DNA of 64,000 nucleotides, from positions 4,395,219 to 4,459,218 of the forward strand of contig NZ_CP094828.1 of the NCBI RefSeq assembly GCF_022865125.1, read 5' to 3'. The notes beneath the pieces are model-generated. The model was given only the letters and a program-made list of their open reading frames with translations, was not told the origin of the DNA and ran no database searches. A program made the position numbers and the translations under genes. This stretch comes from Acuticoccus sp. I52.16.1 (GTDB lineage Bacteria > Pseudomonadota > Alphaproteobacteria > Rhizobiales > Amorphaceae). Position 1 is the first letter of the stretch; the number at the start of each line of letters is the position of its first letter. This document shows positions 27,610 through 36,318 of the stretch, one piece after another.

Positions 27610-29154
27610 TCAGTCGGTGAAGTGGGCCTTCTCGGTGACGGCGGGCGACAGGTTCAGCGAACCCTTGATGTCGTAGCCGAGATCGAGATTGTCCTTCCAC
27701 GCCCAGAGCTGGAGGTTCTGGTAGATCGGCACCGCGCAGACCTCCTCCATGATCTTCTGCTGCGCGCTCGCCCAGAGCTCGGCCTGCTTCTTCGGGTCGG
27801 TCTCGGTGCGGGCGGCCTCGATCTCGTCGTCGGCGACGTCGCAGTGCGAGAAGTTCGTCACCGCGGTCGGCGTGCCGACGGTCGAGTCGGAGTGGAAGAA
27901 CTGCGTCAGGTAGGTGTCGGCGATCGGGAAGCGGGCGGCCGAATAGTGGACCACGTCGCTGGCGTCCTCGCGGATCTGGCTGTGGAACGTTGCGTGCTCC
28001 ACCGTCTCGATCTCCATGTTGATGTCCGCCTGACGCAGCAGTTCCTGCACCGCTTCCATCGTCGAGAGCATGCCCGGCAGCGTGGTGTGGATCGCCTTGA
28101 TGGTGATGCCGTCCGGGTGGCCGGCCTCCGCCAGCAGCTCCTTGGCCTTCTCGACCGAGAACTCGTAGGTCGGCACGTCGTCGGTGTAGCCGAGGTAGCC
28201 TTCCGGCACGGGCGAGATCGCCGGCAGCGTCACGCGGTCGCCCTTGAAGGCCACCATCGTGTCGCGGTCGATGGCGTGGGCGATCGCCTGGCGCACCTTG
28301 ATCTCGTCCAGCGGCGGCTTGGTCATGTTGAGGTGGATGACCGACATTTCGCCCGGCACCATCACCGAGACCTTGGTGTTCGGCACCTTCTCGATGCGCT
28401 CCACCCAGGTCTGGTCCTGGCGGCCGTAGATCATGTCGATCTCGCCGGCCTGGAAGGCGAGGTCACGCGCCGCGTCGGACGGGATGTAGCGGTAGTAGAT
28501 CTCTTTGATCTCGGGTTCGCCGCGGAAGTAGTCCGGATTGGCGACCAGCTTCACGTACTGCTGCGGCTGATACTCGGCGAACATGAACGGGCCGGTGCCG
28601 ATCGGGTTGGTCTTGAAGTCGTCGCCCAGCGCCTCGACCGCGTCCTGGCAGACGATGTTGCCGCCGTGATAGGGCACGAGCAGCCCCAGAAGGCTCGGAA
28701 TCGCGTGCTCGAGCTGGATCGTCACCTCGTAGGGGCCCGTCGCCTCGATGGAGGAGATGGGCGTGTAGTCCTTGGCGAAGGACGAGGTGTCGCCGTTGGC
28801 CGAGCGCTTCAGCGAATAGACCACGTCCTCGGCGTCGAGGTTGCCGTATTCGCCGTGACAGTCGACGTCCTCGCGCAGCTTGAAGGTCCAGGTCAGGCCG
28901 TCCTCGGACGTCTCCCAGCTCTCGGCGATGTCGGGCTCGATGAATTCCGGGCTCGACTGGCCGGGGGTGATGCGCACGAGCCCGTTGAACATCCAGTAGA
29001 GCAGGCCCTTGTCGGGCGTCGTCGTGGCGACGTGCGGGTCGAGCGTGCCCGCGTCGGCCGTCCCCATGCCGACGTTGAGCGTGGTCCCGTCGGCATGGGC
29101 GGCGCTCGCCATGAGCATGCTCGCGAGGCCGGCCAGTAGGATTTTCGTTTTCAT
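27610..29154 (-). CDS. Peptide/opine-type ABC transporter substrate-binding protein (family 5)
   Basis: 514 residues. Sec signal peptide MKTKILLAGLASMLMASAAHA; mature part opens with the family-5 motif around D-A-G-T-L-D-P-H and W-M-F-N-G-L-V-R-I-T, then S-W-E-T-S-E-D-G-L-T-W-T-F-K-L-R-E-D-V. ATG 29154 follows GAAGGAGGAG; frame extension to 29382 is not supported. Partner of the permeases and double ATPase to its left. Ligands of this family range from dipeptides to opines, glutathione and nickel complexes. Confidence 0.93.
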   Translation of the reverse strand: MKTKILLAGLASMLMASAAHADGTTLNVGMGTADAGTLDPHVATTTPDKGLLYWMFNGLVRITPGQSSPEFIEPDIAESWETSEDGLTWTFKLREDVDCHGEYGNLDAEDVVYSLKRSANGDTSSFAKDYTPISSIEATGPYEVTIQLEHAIPSLLGLLVPYHGGNIVCQDAVEALGDDFKTNPIGTGPFMFAEYQPQQYVKLVANPDYFRGEPEIKEIYYRYIPSDAARDLAFQAGEIDMIYGRQDQTWVERIEKVPNTKVSVMVPGEMSVIHLNMTKPPLDEIKVRQAIAHAIDRDTMVAFKGDRVTLPAISPVPEGYLGYTDDVPTYEFSVEKAKELLAEAGHPDGITIKAIHTTLPGMLSTMEAVQELLRQADINMEIETVEHATFHSQIREDASDVVHYSAARFPIADTYLTQFFHSDSTVGTPTAVTNFSHCDVADDEIEAARTETDPKKQAELWASAQQKIMEEVCAVPIYQNLQLWAWKDNLDLGYDIKGSLNLSPAVTEKAHFTD

Positions 29155-29210
29155 GGAACTCCTCCTTCGATGTCGGTTCGGTCGGGTGTGCCCGGCACGC
29201 AGAACAAGGC

Positions 29211-29924
29211 TCAGAACAGGTCTTCCAGGCGGCAGTTGACGAGCATCTCCGCCATCACCGCCGTGTTGGGCAGCGCGATGGCCGTGGCGATCAGCTCGGC
29301 GAGGTCGTCGGGGTCGATCATCTCCTCGCGGCTCACCTTGGTGACGCCGGCGGTGAGGTCGGTCGCGACGAAGCTGGGGCACACGGACGTGGCCCGCACG
29401 CCGTCCTCCCAGCCGATACGCCGCGTACCGTGGGTCAAGGCGATGAGGGCATGCTTGGTCATCGCGTAGGCGATGTTGTCGTTGCGCACGCGTTTGCCGG
29501 AGAGAGACGCCACGTTGATGATGCGCCCGGAGCCGGCCTTCTTCAGGTGCGGCAGCGCCAGCCGCGTCATGTAGAGCGGGCCCTTGATGTTGATGGTGAA
29601 GAGCGTGTCGAGGTCCGCCTCGTCACCCGCCTCGATCGAGAAGGTGTTGGAGGTGCCGGCGTTGTTCACCAGGCCGTCGATCCGGCCGAACTTCGCCACC
29701 GTGGCGTCGATCCAGGCCTGGTAGGTGCTGCGGTCCTCGGCGTCGTAGCGGGCGGCGAGGAAGCGGTCCTGCGGCGCGTCGGGGAGGGCGGCGGCCATCG
29801 CGTCGACGTTGCGGGCACCGGCGCTGACCGAATAGCCCTTGGCCAGCAGCGTCTCGGCGAGGGCGCGGCCGATGCCGCGGCTCGCCCCCGAAATCATGAT
29901 GACGCGGCCCTCGGGCTCAAGCAT
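29211..29924 (-). CDS. Short-chain dehydrogenase/reductase
   Basis: 237 residues, classical SDR. NAD(P) site S-G-A-S-R-G-I-G-R-A near residue 12, L-V-N-N-A-G-T at about 80, and catalytic Ser (V-A-S-L-S-G) with Y-A-M-T-K. Overlaps the start of the gene to its left by none and the DAO gene upstream by 8 bases, so it is read with the oxidoreductases. Likely reduces or oxidises a product of the amine oxidases (inference). Confidence 0.92.
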   Translation of the reverse strand: MLEPEGRVIMISGASRGIGRALAETLLAKGYSVSAGARNVDAMAAALPDAPQDRFLAARYDAEDRSTYQAWIDATVAKFGRIDGLVNNAGTSNTFSIEAGDEADLDTLFTINIKGPLYMTRLALPHLKKAGSGRIINVASLSGKRVRNDNIAYAMTKHALIALTHGTRRIGWEDGVRATSVCPSFVATDLTAGVTKVSREEMIDPDDLAELIATAIALPNTAVMAEMLVNCRLEDLF

Positions 29925-31053
29925 AGCGACGCTCCTCCAAAACGGATGGGAACCGGTCGACGCCGAAGGGCGCGATCGGGGCTGACGAAGGCCGCCCGTC
30001 GGCGATCTCCAGGATGAGGTGTGCGATCAGCGGCGACAGGGCGAACCCGTGCGCTGAGAAGCCGAAGGCATGAATGAGGCCAGTCGTCGTGCGGCTTGCC
30101 GAAATGATCGGGAGCCCGTCGGCGGTGACGCCTTCCAGCCCGGCCCAGGTGCGCACGATCCGCGCCTCCGCGAGGTGCGGGAAAAGTCGCTGTGCGTTGG
30201 CGAGGTTGGCGCCGACCAGCGTGGGGCGCGGGCGCCCGATCCGGTGTGCCGCGTCCACCTCGCCGGCGAAGCCGCCACCGATGACGACGTGCCCGGAGCG
30301 CTTCTGCTTCAACGACAGTTTGCCGTTTTGCGTGCCGACGACCGCGCTCACGAACGGGGCCAGCGGCTCGGTGACGCTCATTTGCAGCGCGGTCGGGGTG
30401 AGCGGCACCGGCTCACCCGCGCCGGCCGCCGGCGCATCGCCCCACGCCCCGGCCGCGTTGACGACGATCGGTGCGCGCACCGGCCCGGTGGGCGTCTCCA
30501 CCCGCAGGCACGCGGCGTCGCGCACGACGGCGAGGGCGGGGCGTTGCTCGCTGACCCGGACGCCGGCGGCACGGGCGGCGCGGGCGAGGGCGTGGACGGT
30601 CTTCAGCGGATCGGCGAAGCCGTCGTCCCGCACGACGAGCGCGCCGCGGCAATGCCGGGCGAGGGCCGGCTCCAGCGCGGCGAGGGCGGCGGCGCCGATG
30701 GTCACCTCGTGGTCGTAGCCGAGCGCGCGGGTGGCGGCGGCGCGGGCCTCGAGCGCGGTCATCGCCTCGTCGTCCTCGGCGACGCGGACCTGCCCGGAGG
30801 GGACGAAGCCGACGTCGGAGCCGAGGTCGGCTGCGGCGGTGCGCCAGAGGGCGAGCGCGGCGCGGGCGAGTGGGATCTCTGCGGGGTGCCGGTTGAGGCT
30901 GCGGATCCCACCGGCGCTCGCGCAGGAGGCGTGCCGGCCGATCGTCTCGGCCTCGAGGAGGTGGACGCGGCGACCGGCTCGCGCTGCGCGCACGGCCGTC
31001 CAGAGGCCGATCAGCCCGCCGCCGACGATGGCGATGTCGGCGTCCTCCCTCAT
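29917..31053 (-). CDS. FAD-dependent oxidoreductase, DAO family (fourth copy)
   Basis: 378 residues. N-terminal FAD motif V-G-G-G-L-I-G-L-W-T-A, then G-G-I-R-S-L-N-R-H-P-A-E-I-P-L, C-terminal G-F-S-A-H-G-F-A-L-S-P. Such enzymes oxidise D-amino acids, sarcosine, glycine or opines. It follows the HcnB-type gene by 33 bases in the same direction and may be its third (HcnC/OoxB-like) subunit; the DAO gene at 32750 is an equally good candidate. Confidence 0.9.
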   Translation of the reverse strand: MREDADIAIVGGGLIGLWTAVRAARAGRRVHLLEAETIGRHASCASAGGIRSLNRHPAEIPLARAALALWRTAAADLGSDVGFVPSGQVRVAEDDEAMTALEARAAATRALGYDHEVTIGAAALAALEPALARHCRGALVVRDDGFADPLKTVHALARAARAAGVRVSEQRPALAVVRDAACLRVETPTGPVRAPIVVNAAGAWGDAPAAGAGEPVPLTPTALQMSVTEPLAPFVSAVVGTQNGKLSLKQKRSGHVVIGGGFAGEVDAAHRIGRPRPTLVGANLANAQRLFPHLAEARIVRTWAGLEGVTADGLPIISASRTTTGLIHAFGFSAHGFALSPLIAHLILEIADGRPSSAPIAPFGVDRFPSVLEERRYA

Positions 31054-31086
31054 CCGGCGCCTCCCGTTGTCATGTTTTGCATGCCA

Positions 31087-32451
31087 TCATGTACCATCTG
31101 CGGTAGCAAGGGCCGCGTAGTCACTCAACAGCAGCGGCTTCAGGGGCGGGCGGATCCGCAACGCGCCGACCTCGCCCGGCGCGCGCCCGGTCTCGGCTGC
31201 CAGCAGGCGGGTGAGATTGGCCCCGCAGATGCGCCCCTGGCACGGTCCCATGCCGCAGCGCGTCGCCGTCTTGACCCGGTTCGGCCCCGTCGCCCCCAGC
31301 TCGACCGCGCGCCGCACCGCCCCGTAGGTGACGGCCTCGCAGCGGCACAGCACCGTGTCGTCGGTGGCGAAGGCGCTCACCGGGCGCGGCGCATAGAGCG
31401 TGTCGACGAAGTGCCGGGCGCGGCGGCCGTCGATGGACGCGGTGGGTCCGGTGGCGACGCCCAGCGCGTCGCAGATGGCGTGGGCCGCCGCCTCGCCCTG
31501 ACGCGCGGCGAGAGCGGCGCCCCCGATCCCGGCCCCGTCGCCGGCGACGAAGACGCCCTCGTGCGGGGTCCGGCCCGCGGCGTCGACCTCGGCGGCGAAG
31601 GCGGCCTGCGCGTCGTCCCAGCGGTGCGGCAGGCCGAGGAGGCGGGTGAGCTGCGTGTTGGGGATGACGCCGTCGTGCACCGCGAGGCGGCCGGCGGGGA
31701 GGGTGTGGATCTGCCCCGCGGCGCGGAACCGCACGGCCTCCAGCCGCTCGCCCCCCAGCGCCTCCAGATGCGAGATGTCGCGATAGGCGGTCCCGGAGAG
31801 GAAACGGCGTACGGCGAGAGCGGCGCCGTTGGCGAGGAGGCCGGCGTCGTCGGCGAGCGCGGCCGGTAGCCGGGCGAGCGCCGCGCGGGACGGGAGCGCC
31901 GGGGCGAAGTCGAGCGTGGCGGCGATCTCGACCCCGAAGGCGGCGAGCTGGCGCGCCACCAGCAGGACGAGGGGACCCTGGCCGGCGAGCACGACCGGGC
32001 CGTCCGGCACCATGCCGCCCTGCTTCAACGCGATCTGCAACGCGCCGACGCCGCTGACGCCGGGGAGCGTCCAGCCGGGGAAGGGCACCGGCCGCTCCAT
32101 CGCGCCGGTGGCGACGAGGAGGACGCGGGCCCGCGTCTGCCGCAGCCGGCGGGCCGCCTTGTCGAACCACAGGATCTCGCGGTCGGACGATATGTCGACC
32201 ACCTCGGCCCCGGCCGCGAGCGTGGCGTGGCGGCGGGCGGCGGCGATGGTGGCCGCGGCGCCGGCATAGCCGGCCGCGAGCGCGGCGCGCGCGGGGTCGG
32301 CGGCGGCGGCCTCGGCGGCGCGCCAGATCTGCCCGCCCGGCGCGGGCTGCTCGTCGATCAGGAGGGTGGTGAGGCCGGCCGCGCCGGTGACGGCGGCCGC
32401 GCTCAGGCCGGCCGGCCCGGCGCCGACGACGGCGACGTCGACGGTCCTCAC
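31087..32451 (-). CDS. HcnB/OoxA-type FAD and [2Fe-2S] dehydrogenase subunit
   Basis: 454 residues. Begins with an FAD-binding G-A-G-P-A-G-L-S-A-A motif, has a second nucleotide site around V-A-G-D-G-A-G-I-G-G, and ends with a BFD-like iron-sulfur region: L-C-R-C-E-A-V and C-G-M-G-P-C-Q-G-R-I-C. This is the alpha-subunit plan of hydrogen cyanide synthase, opine oxidase and D-hydroxyproline dehydrogenase. GTG 32451 overlaps the HcnA-type stop (GTGA), indicating coupled synthesis of the two subunits. Confidence 0.92.
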   Translation of the reverse strand: MRTVDVAVVGAGPAGLSAAAVTGAAGLTTLLIDEQPAPGGQIWRAAEAAAADPARAALAAGYAGAAATIAAARRHATLAAGAEVVDISSDREILWFDKAARRLRQTRARVLLVATGAMERPVPFPGWTLPGVSGVGALQIALKQGGMVPDGPVVLAGQGPLVLLVARQLAAFGVEIAATLDFAPALPSRAALARLPAALADDAGLLANGAALAVRRFLSGTAYRDISHLEALGGERLEAVRFRAAGQIHTLPAGRLAVHDGVIPNTQLTRLLGLPHRWDDAQAAFAAEVDAAGRTPHEGVFVAGDGAGIGGAALAARQGEAAAHAICDALGVATGPTASIDGRRARHFVDTLYAPRPVSAFATDDTVLCRCEAVTYGAVRRAVELGATGPNRVKTATRCGMGPCQGRICGANLTRLLAAETGRAPGEVGALRIRPPLKPLLLSDYAALATADGT

Positions 32452-32753
32452 GCCCCGCCCTCGGTCAGCACCGCGCCGTCCTCGGTCAGGACCGCGCCGC
32501 GCTCGGTCAGGACCGCGAGGCCCTCGCGCACCGGGACCATGCAGGCCTGCTCGCCGCGGCGCCCGTCGATCGTGACGAGGCAGCCGAAGCATACGCCCAT
32601 GAGGCAGTAGGGCGTTGGTCCGTCGCCGATCGTCGGTCGCCCGGCCGCCAGCAGCGCCAGCGCGACGCTGTCCCCTTCGCGCGCCGCCAACGGGGCGCCG
32701 TCGACGGTGATCGTCACGGCGCGGCCCTCGCCGATGCGGCGGAACCCGCTCAT
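32448..32753 (-). CDS. HcnA-type small [2Fe-2S] subunit with C-terminal heptad repeats
   Basis: 101 residues. The plant-type ferredoxin cluster motif is C-L-M-G-V-C-F-G-C followed by a fourth Cys in E-Q-A-C-M-V-P. Small subunit of the HcnABC/opine-oxidase class. The tail is odd: it ends with three copies of A-V-L-T-E-x-G made by a 21-bp tandem repeat (units starting 32460, 32481 and 32502), extending it past the normal family end. ATG 32753 overlaps the stop of the DAO gene upstream (ATGA). Confidence 0.9.
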   Translation of the reverse strand: MSGFRRIGEGRAVTITVDGAPLAAREGDSVALALLAAGRPTIGDGPTPYCLMGVCFGCLVTIDGRRGEQACMVPVREGLAVLTERGAVLTEDGAVLTEGGA

Positions 32754-33856
32754 GCCGGCACCTCGGCGAAGCGCCGGGGCGAGAAGGCGGGGTAGCGCTC
32801 GGCGAGCGTCTCGGCGAGGACGGCCTCGGCGACCTCGCCGGCGTGGGCGGCGGCGAGCGTCACGCCGCTGTGGCAGGAGAGGGCCATCGCCCCGGGGTGA
32901 GCCTCGGACTGGGCGTAGATCGGCAAGCCGTCCGGCGACATGACGCGCAGCGCGCCCCACTGGCGCACCACCCGGACCCCGGCGAGGCGGGGGAACATCC
33001 GCACCGCCCGTGCCGCGATGGCGCCGCCGACCTCGGTCGTGGTGCCACGGTCGTAGCCGACGTCCTCCTTCGAGTCGCCGATGAGCACGCTCCCCTGGTT
33101 CGTCTGGCGCACGATGAAGCACGCCGGATCGAGGAAGTGCGGCAGCTTCTCGGTCACCAGGATCTGCCCGCGCTGCGGCTTCAGCGGCACGTCGAGGCCC
33201 AGCTCGGCGGCGAGCGCGGTGGTGCCGAGACCGGCGGTGAGCACCACCTGCCCGGCGGCGAAACGCTCCCCTTGCGCCGTCAGAACGAACCCGCCCCCCT
33301 CGGGCGTGACGTCGTCGACGCGCCGGCGCACCACGCGGGCGCGGCCGGTGCCCAGAAGCGCGGCGCGCAACGCCAGGTGCGTGGCGAGCGGGTCGGCGTG
33401 CCCGTCCGCCGGACACCACGCCCCGCCGACCGCCTCCGGCCCGACCGAGGGCACCCGCTCCACCAGCGCCTCGCGCGAGATCACCTCGACGTCGCCGGCG
33501 CCCTGGTTGTGCAGGCGGCGCACGGTGTCGTCCAGCGCGGCCAGCTCCGTCTCGCTGAGCGCGATCTTGACGCCGCCGCAGCGTTCGTAGGCGGGGTTCT
33601 CGCCGGAGCGCTCGGCGATGTCGGCGGCGAAGGCGTCCCAGGCGGCGGCCGAGCGGCGCGAAAGGTCCGCATAGGCCGGCGCGCCGATCCCCTTCGACTG
33701 CACCCACACGAGGCCGAAGTTGCCGACCGAGGCGTGCAGGTCGTCCGCGTCGGGGTCGAACAGGGTGACGGTGGCGCCGCGCGTCGCCAGCCCGAAGGCG
33801 AGCGCCGAGCCGACGAGGCCGCCACCGACGACGGCGATGTCGCTGCCCGTCCTCAT
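32750..33856 (-). CDS. FAD-dependent oxidoreductase, DAO family (third copy)
   Basis: 368 residues. FAD motif V-V-G-G-G-L-V-G-S-A-L-A; later V-L-T-A-G-L-G-T, P-Q-R-G-Q-I-L-V-T-E and C-H-S-G-V-T-L-A. The context, ATGA-coupled to the HcnA-type gene, makes it the likely HcnC/OoxB beta subunit, which oxidises an amine, opine or D-imino acid and hands electrons to the iron-sulfur subunits. Confidence 0.9.
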   Translation of the reverse strand: MRTGSDIAVVGGGLVGSALAFGLATRGATVTLFDPDADDLHASVGNFGLVWVQSKGIGAPAYADLSRRSAAAWDAFAADIAERSGENPAYERCGGVKIALSETELAALDDTVRRLHNQGAGDVEVISREALVERVPSVGPEAVGGAWCPADGHADPLATHLALRAALLGTGRARVVRRRVDDVTPEGGGFVLTAQGERFAAGQVVLTAGLGTTALAAELGLDVPLKPQRGQILVTEKLPHFLDPACFIVRQTNQGSVLIGDSKEDVGYDRGTTTEVGGAIAARAVRMFPRLAGVRVVRQWGALRVMSPDGLPIYAQSEAHPGAMALSCHSGVTLAAAHAGEVAEAVLAETLAERYPAFSPRRFAEVPA

Positions 33857-35016
33857 CCGTGCAGGGTCAGGTCGGCGGCGTTCGCGTCGAGCTTCGCGAG
33901 ACGGTCGAACCGGAAGGCGGCGAGGTCGAAGCGCGGCGCGCGGCCGAGCGCGAGGTCGGCGGCGAGCGGCCCCGTTACCGGCCCGAGGCAGAAGCCGTGG
34001 CCGGAGAAGCCGGCCGCGACGACCGCGTTGTCCATCCCCGGCACATGGTCGATGACGGGGAGCGAATCGGGGGTCAGGTCGAGGAGGCCGCCCCAGAAGG
34101 CCTGGAACCGGGCCTCGCCGACCACCGGCAGCACCTCGACGGTGCGAGCGATGGTGGTGGCGATCTGCTTGGTGCGCGGGCGGGCGACCGGGCGGCCGTT
34201 CTCCTCTTCCAGCGTGCCGTCGAACGTCTCGCGGCCGCTGGTGAGGCGGAAGCAGCCGTTCGCCTCCTGCCGCACCGCGAGGTTGGCGTTGGCGACACCG
34301 AGGACCGGCCCGAGCGTCGGTGCCACCGGCTCGGTCTGCACGACGGTGACGATGGGGACGATCATCGGGATCCTGGCGCCGAGCGGGGCCAAGAGGTCGT
34401 TGACGTGGACGCCGCCGGCGATCACCACCGCGCCCACCGCGATGCGGCGCGTGGCGGTGACGGCGTGGGTGATGCGACCGCCCTCGTGCTCCAGCGACCG
34501 GACGCGCTCGCCGTAGCGGAGGCGCGCGCCGGCACGCTCGGCGGCGGCCAGCAGCGCCGTCACCGTGGCGACCGGGTCGGCGTGGCCGTCGCTGGGGCAG
34601 AACGAGGCGGCGATCACCTTGTCGGAGATCGCGGGGGCGATGGTGCGCACGTCCGACAACGTGGGGAGGAAGGTGAGTTCGAGCCCGGCGGCGGACTGGT
34701 CGGCGACGAGGCGCTTGATGATCTCCACCTCGCCGTCGTCGCGGGCGAGGCGCAGGTTGCCCTCCTGGCGGTAGTGAGTCGGCGCGCCGAGCTTGGCGGC
34801 GAGGTGCGGCCACTCGGCGACGGCGGCCTGCGCCAGCGGCAGCTCCGCGGGGTGCCGGCCGGACTGGCGCACGCCCGCCAAGGTCCAGCCCGAGGCCATC
34901 GCGGCGGGCCCGTAGGCGTCGATCACCTCGACGCTGGCGCCGGCTTCGGCGAGCGACAGGGCGGCGGCGGCACCGGTGATCCCGGCACCGATGACGAGGA
35001 CGTCGGGGGCACTCAT
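33853..35016 (-). CDS. FAD-dependent oxidoreductase, DAO family (second copy)
   Basis: 387 residues. N terminus V-L-V-I-G-A-G-I-T-G-A-A-A-A-L-S; G-V-R-Q-S-G-R-H-P-A-E-L-P is the segment after the FAD site shared with the 29917 copy; C-terminal G-F-S-G-H-G-F-C-L-G-P-V. Translationally coupled by ATGA at both ends. Function by family only; the substrate is open. Confidence 0.9.
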   Translation of the reverse strand: MSAPDVLVIGAGITGAAAALSLAEAGASVEVIDAYGPAAMASGWTLAGVRQSGRHPAELPLAQAAVAEWPHLAAKLGAPTHYRQEGNLRLARDDGEVEIIKRLVADQSAAGLELTFLPTLSDVRTIAPAISDKVIAASFCPSDGHADPVATVTALLAAAERAGARLRYGERVRSLEHEGGRITHAVTATRRIAVGAVVIAGGVHVNDLLAPLGARIPMIVPIVTVVQTEPVAPTLGPVLGVANANLAVRQEANGCFRLTSGRETFDGTLEEENGRPVARPRTKQIATTIARTVEVLPVVGEARFQAFWGGLLDLTPDSLPVIDHVPGMDNAVVAAGFSGHGFCLGPVTGPLAADLALGRAPRFDLAAFRFDRLAKLDANAADLTLHG

Positions 35017-36311
35017 GCGGCGGCCTCGGCAAAGCGGGAGAGACGGAAGGGGGCGGGGTCGACCACCGGCGTGCGCCCCTCGACGAGGCTGGCCGCGAGG
35101 CGGCCGACGCCGGGGCCGATGCCGAAGCCGTGGCCCGAGAGGCCGGTCGCGATCCAAAGGCCCGGCGTGCCGGGGGCTTCGTCGATGATGGGGATCTCGT
35201 CGGGCGTGACGTCGATCATGCCGCCCCAGCTCTCGGCGATCTCGACGCCGGCGAGCGCGGGATGGATCTCCTTGGCGCTCTTCAGCATGTCGGCGAGGAG
35301 GGCGTGGTCGGGTTCGGGGTCGAGGATGCGGACCTTCTCCATCGGCGTCACCTCGTCGTTCTCCCACCGCGCGTGGCCGAGGGGGCCGAAGAAATCCCGC
35401 CCGACGCGGATCTTCGCCATGCCCCAGCGGTGATAGAGCGTCGGCACGAAGGTGAAGAAGTGGCGGAACGCGGCCGGCACGATCTGGAACGTGGACGCGT
35501 TGGTGCGGCCGAGCGTGTAACCGCCGTCGAGCCGGCGGCGCAGCGAGGCGCCGGTCGCGCCGATGCCGCCGGGGTGGATCAGCGGCCCCGGCGTGGTGCG
35601 CGCGGCCTGCGAGCGGACGGCGAGCTGCGGGATGTAGACGCCGAGGTTCTCGAGGAATGTGCGCGACCAGGCCCCGCCGCCGAGGATCGCCGCCGTGCAG
35701 GCGATGGTGCCCCGCTCGGTGACGACGCCCGACAGCCGCCCGCCGGCGGTCTCGACCCCGCGCGCGGCGCAGCCCTCGACGATCGTCACCCCCTCGGCCG
35801 CGGCGCGGCGGGCGAAGGCGGGGACGGCGAGCGTCGGCTCGGCGGTCATGTCGGACGGGGTGTGCAGCGCGCCGGCGAACCGGCGGTCGTCGCGGCCGAG
35901 GAGGGCGTCGGTCTCGGCCGGCGACAGGATCCGGGTGTCGAGCTGGTAGTCGCGCGCCTCGTCGAGCCAGGCGGCGCGGGTGGCGAGCTCTTTTTCGGTC
36001 TGGGCGAGGTAGGTGGTGGACTTGGCGCCGAAGCCGATCTCCTCGCCCGTCTCGGCGGCGAGGCCCTCCCACAGGCGTGCGCTCTCGATCATCAGCGGCA
36101 ACTCGCGCGCGTCGCGGCCCTGCTTGCGGATCCAGCCCCAGTTGCGGGAGGACTGCTCGGCGGCGATGCGCCCCTTCTCGACGAGGGCGACCGAATGGCC
36201 GTCCTTGGCGAGGTACCGGGCGGCCGTCACGCCGACGATGCCGCCGCCGATGACGACGACGTCGACCGCGGCGGGGAGGGTGGGGTGTTGCGAGGGGTTC
36301 ACGGGAGCCAT
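35013..36311 (-). CDS. FAD-dependent oxidoreductase, DAO family (first copy)
   Basis: 432 residues, longer than the others. FAD motif V-V-I-G-G-G-I-V-G-V-T-A-A-R-Y, then S-S-R-N-W-G-W-I-R-K-Q-G-R-D, a signature seen in gamma-glutamylputrescine-oxidase-like proteins, and C-terminal G-L-S-G-H-G-F-G-I-G-P-G-V-G. ATG 36311 could be replaced by GTG four codons in. Seven bases separate it from the upstream ATPase gene. Confidence 0.91.
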   Translation of the reverse strand: MAPVNPSQHPTLPAAVDVVVIGGGIVGVTAARYLAKDGHSVALVEKGRIAAEQSSRNWGWIRKQGRDARELPLMIESARLWEGLAAETGEEIGFGAKSTTYLAQTEKELATRAAWLDEARDYQLDTRILSPAETDALLGRDDRRFAGALHTPSDMTAEPTLAVPAFARRAAAEGVTIVEGCAARGVETAGGRLSGVVTERGTIACTAAILGGGAWSRTFLENLGVYIPQLAVRSQAARTTPGPLIHPGGIGATGASLRRRLDGGYTLGRTNASTFQIVPAAFRHFFTFVPTLYHRWGMAKIRVGRDFFGPLGHARWENDEVTPMEKVRILDPEPDHALLADMLKSAKEIHPALAGVEIAESWGGMIDVTPDEIPIIDEAPGTPGLWIATGLSGHGFGIGPGVGRLAASLVEGRTPVVDPAPFRLSRFAEAAA

Positions 36312-36318
36312 TGCAAAA

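Noticed and set aside
27520-29139. 539-codon plus-strand open frame opposite a binding-protein gene
   Set aside because: Antisense shadow of the family-5 binding protein, whose signal peptide, start and motifs are clear on the minus strand.
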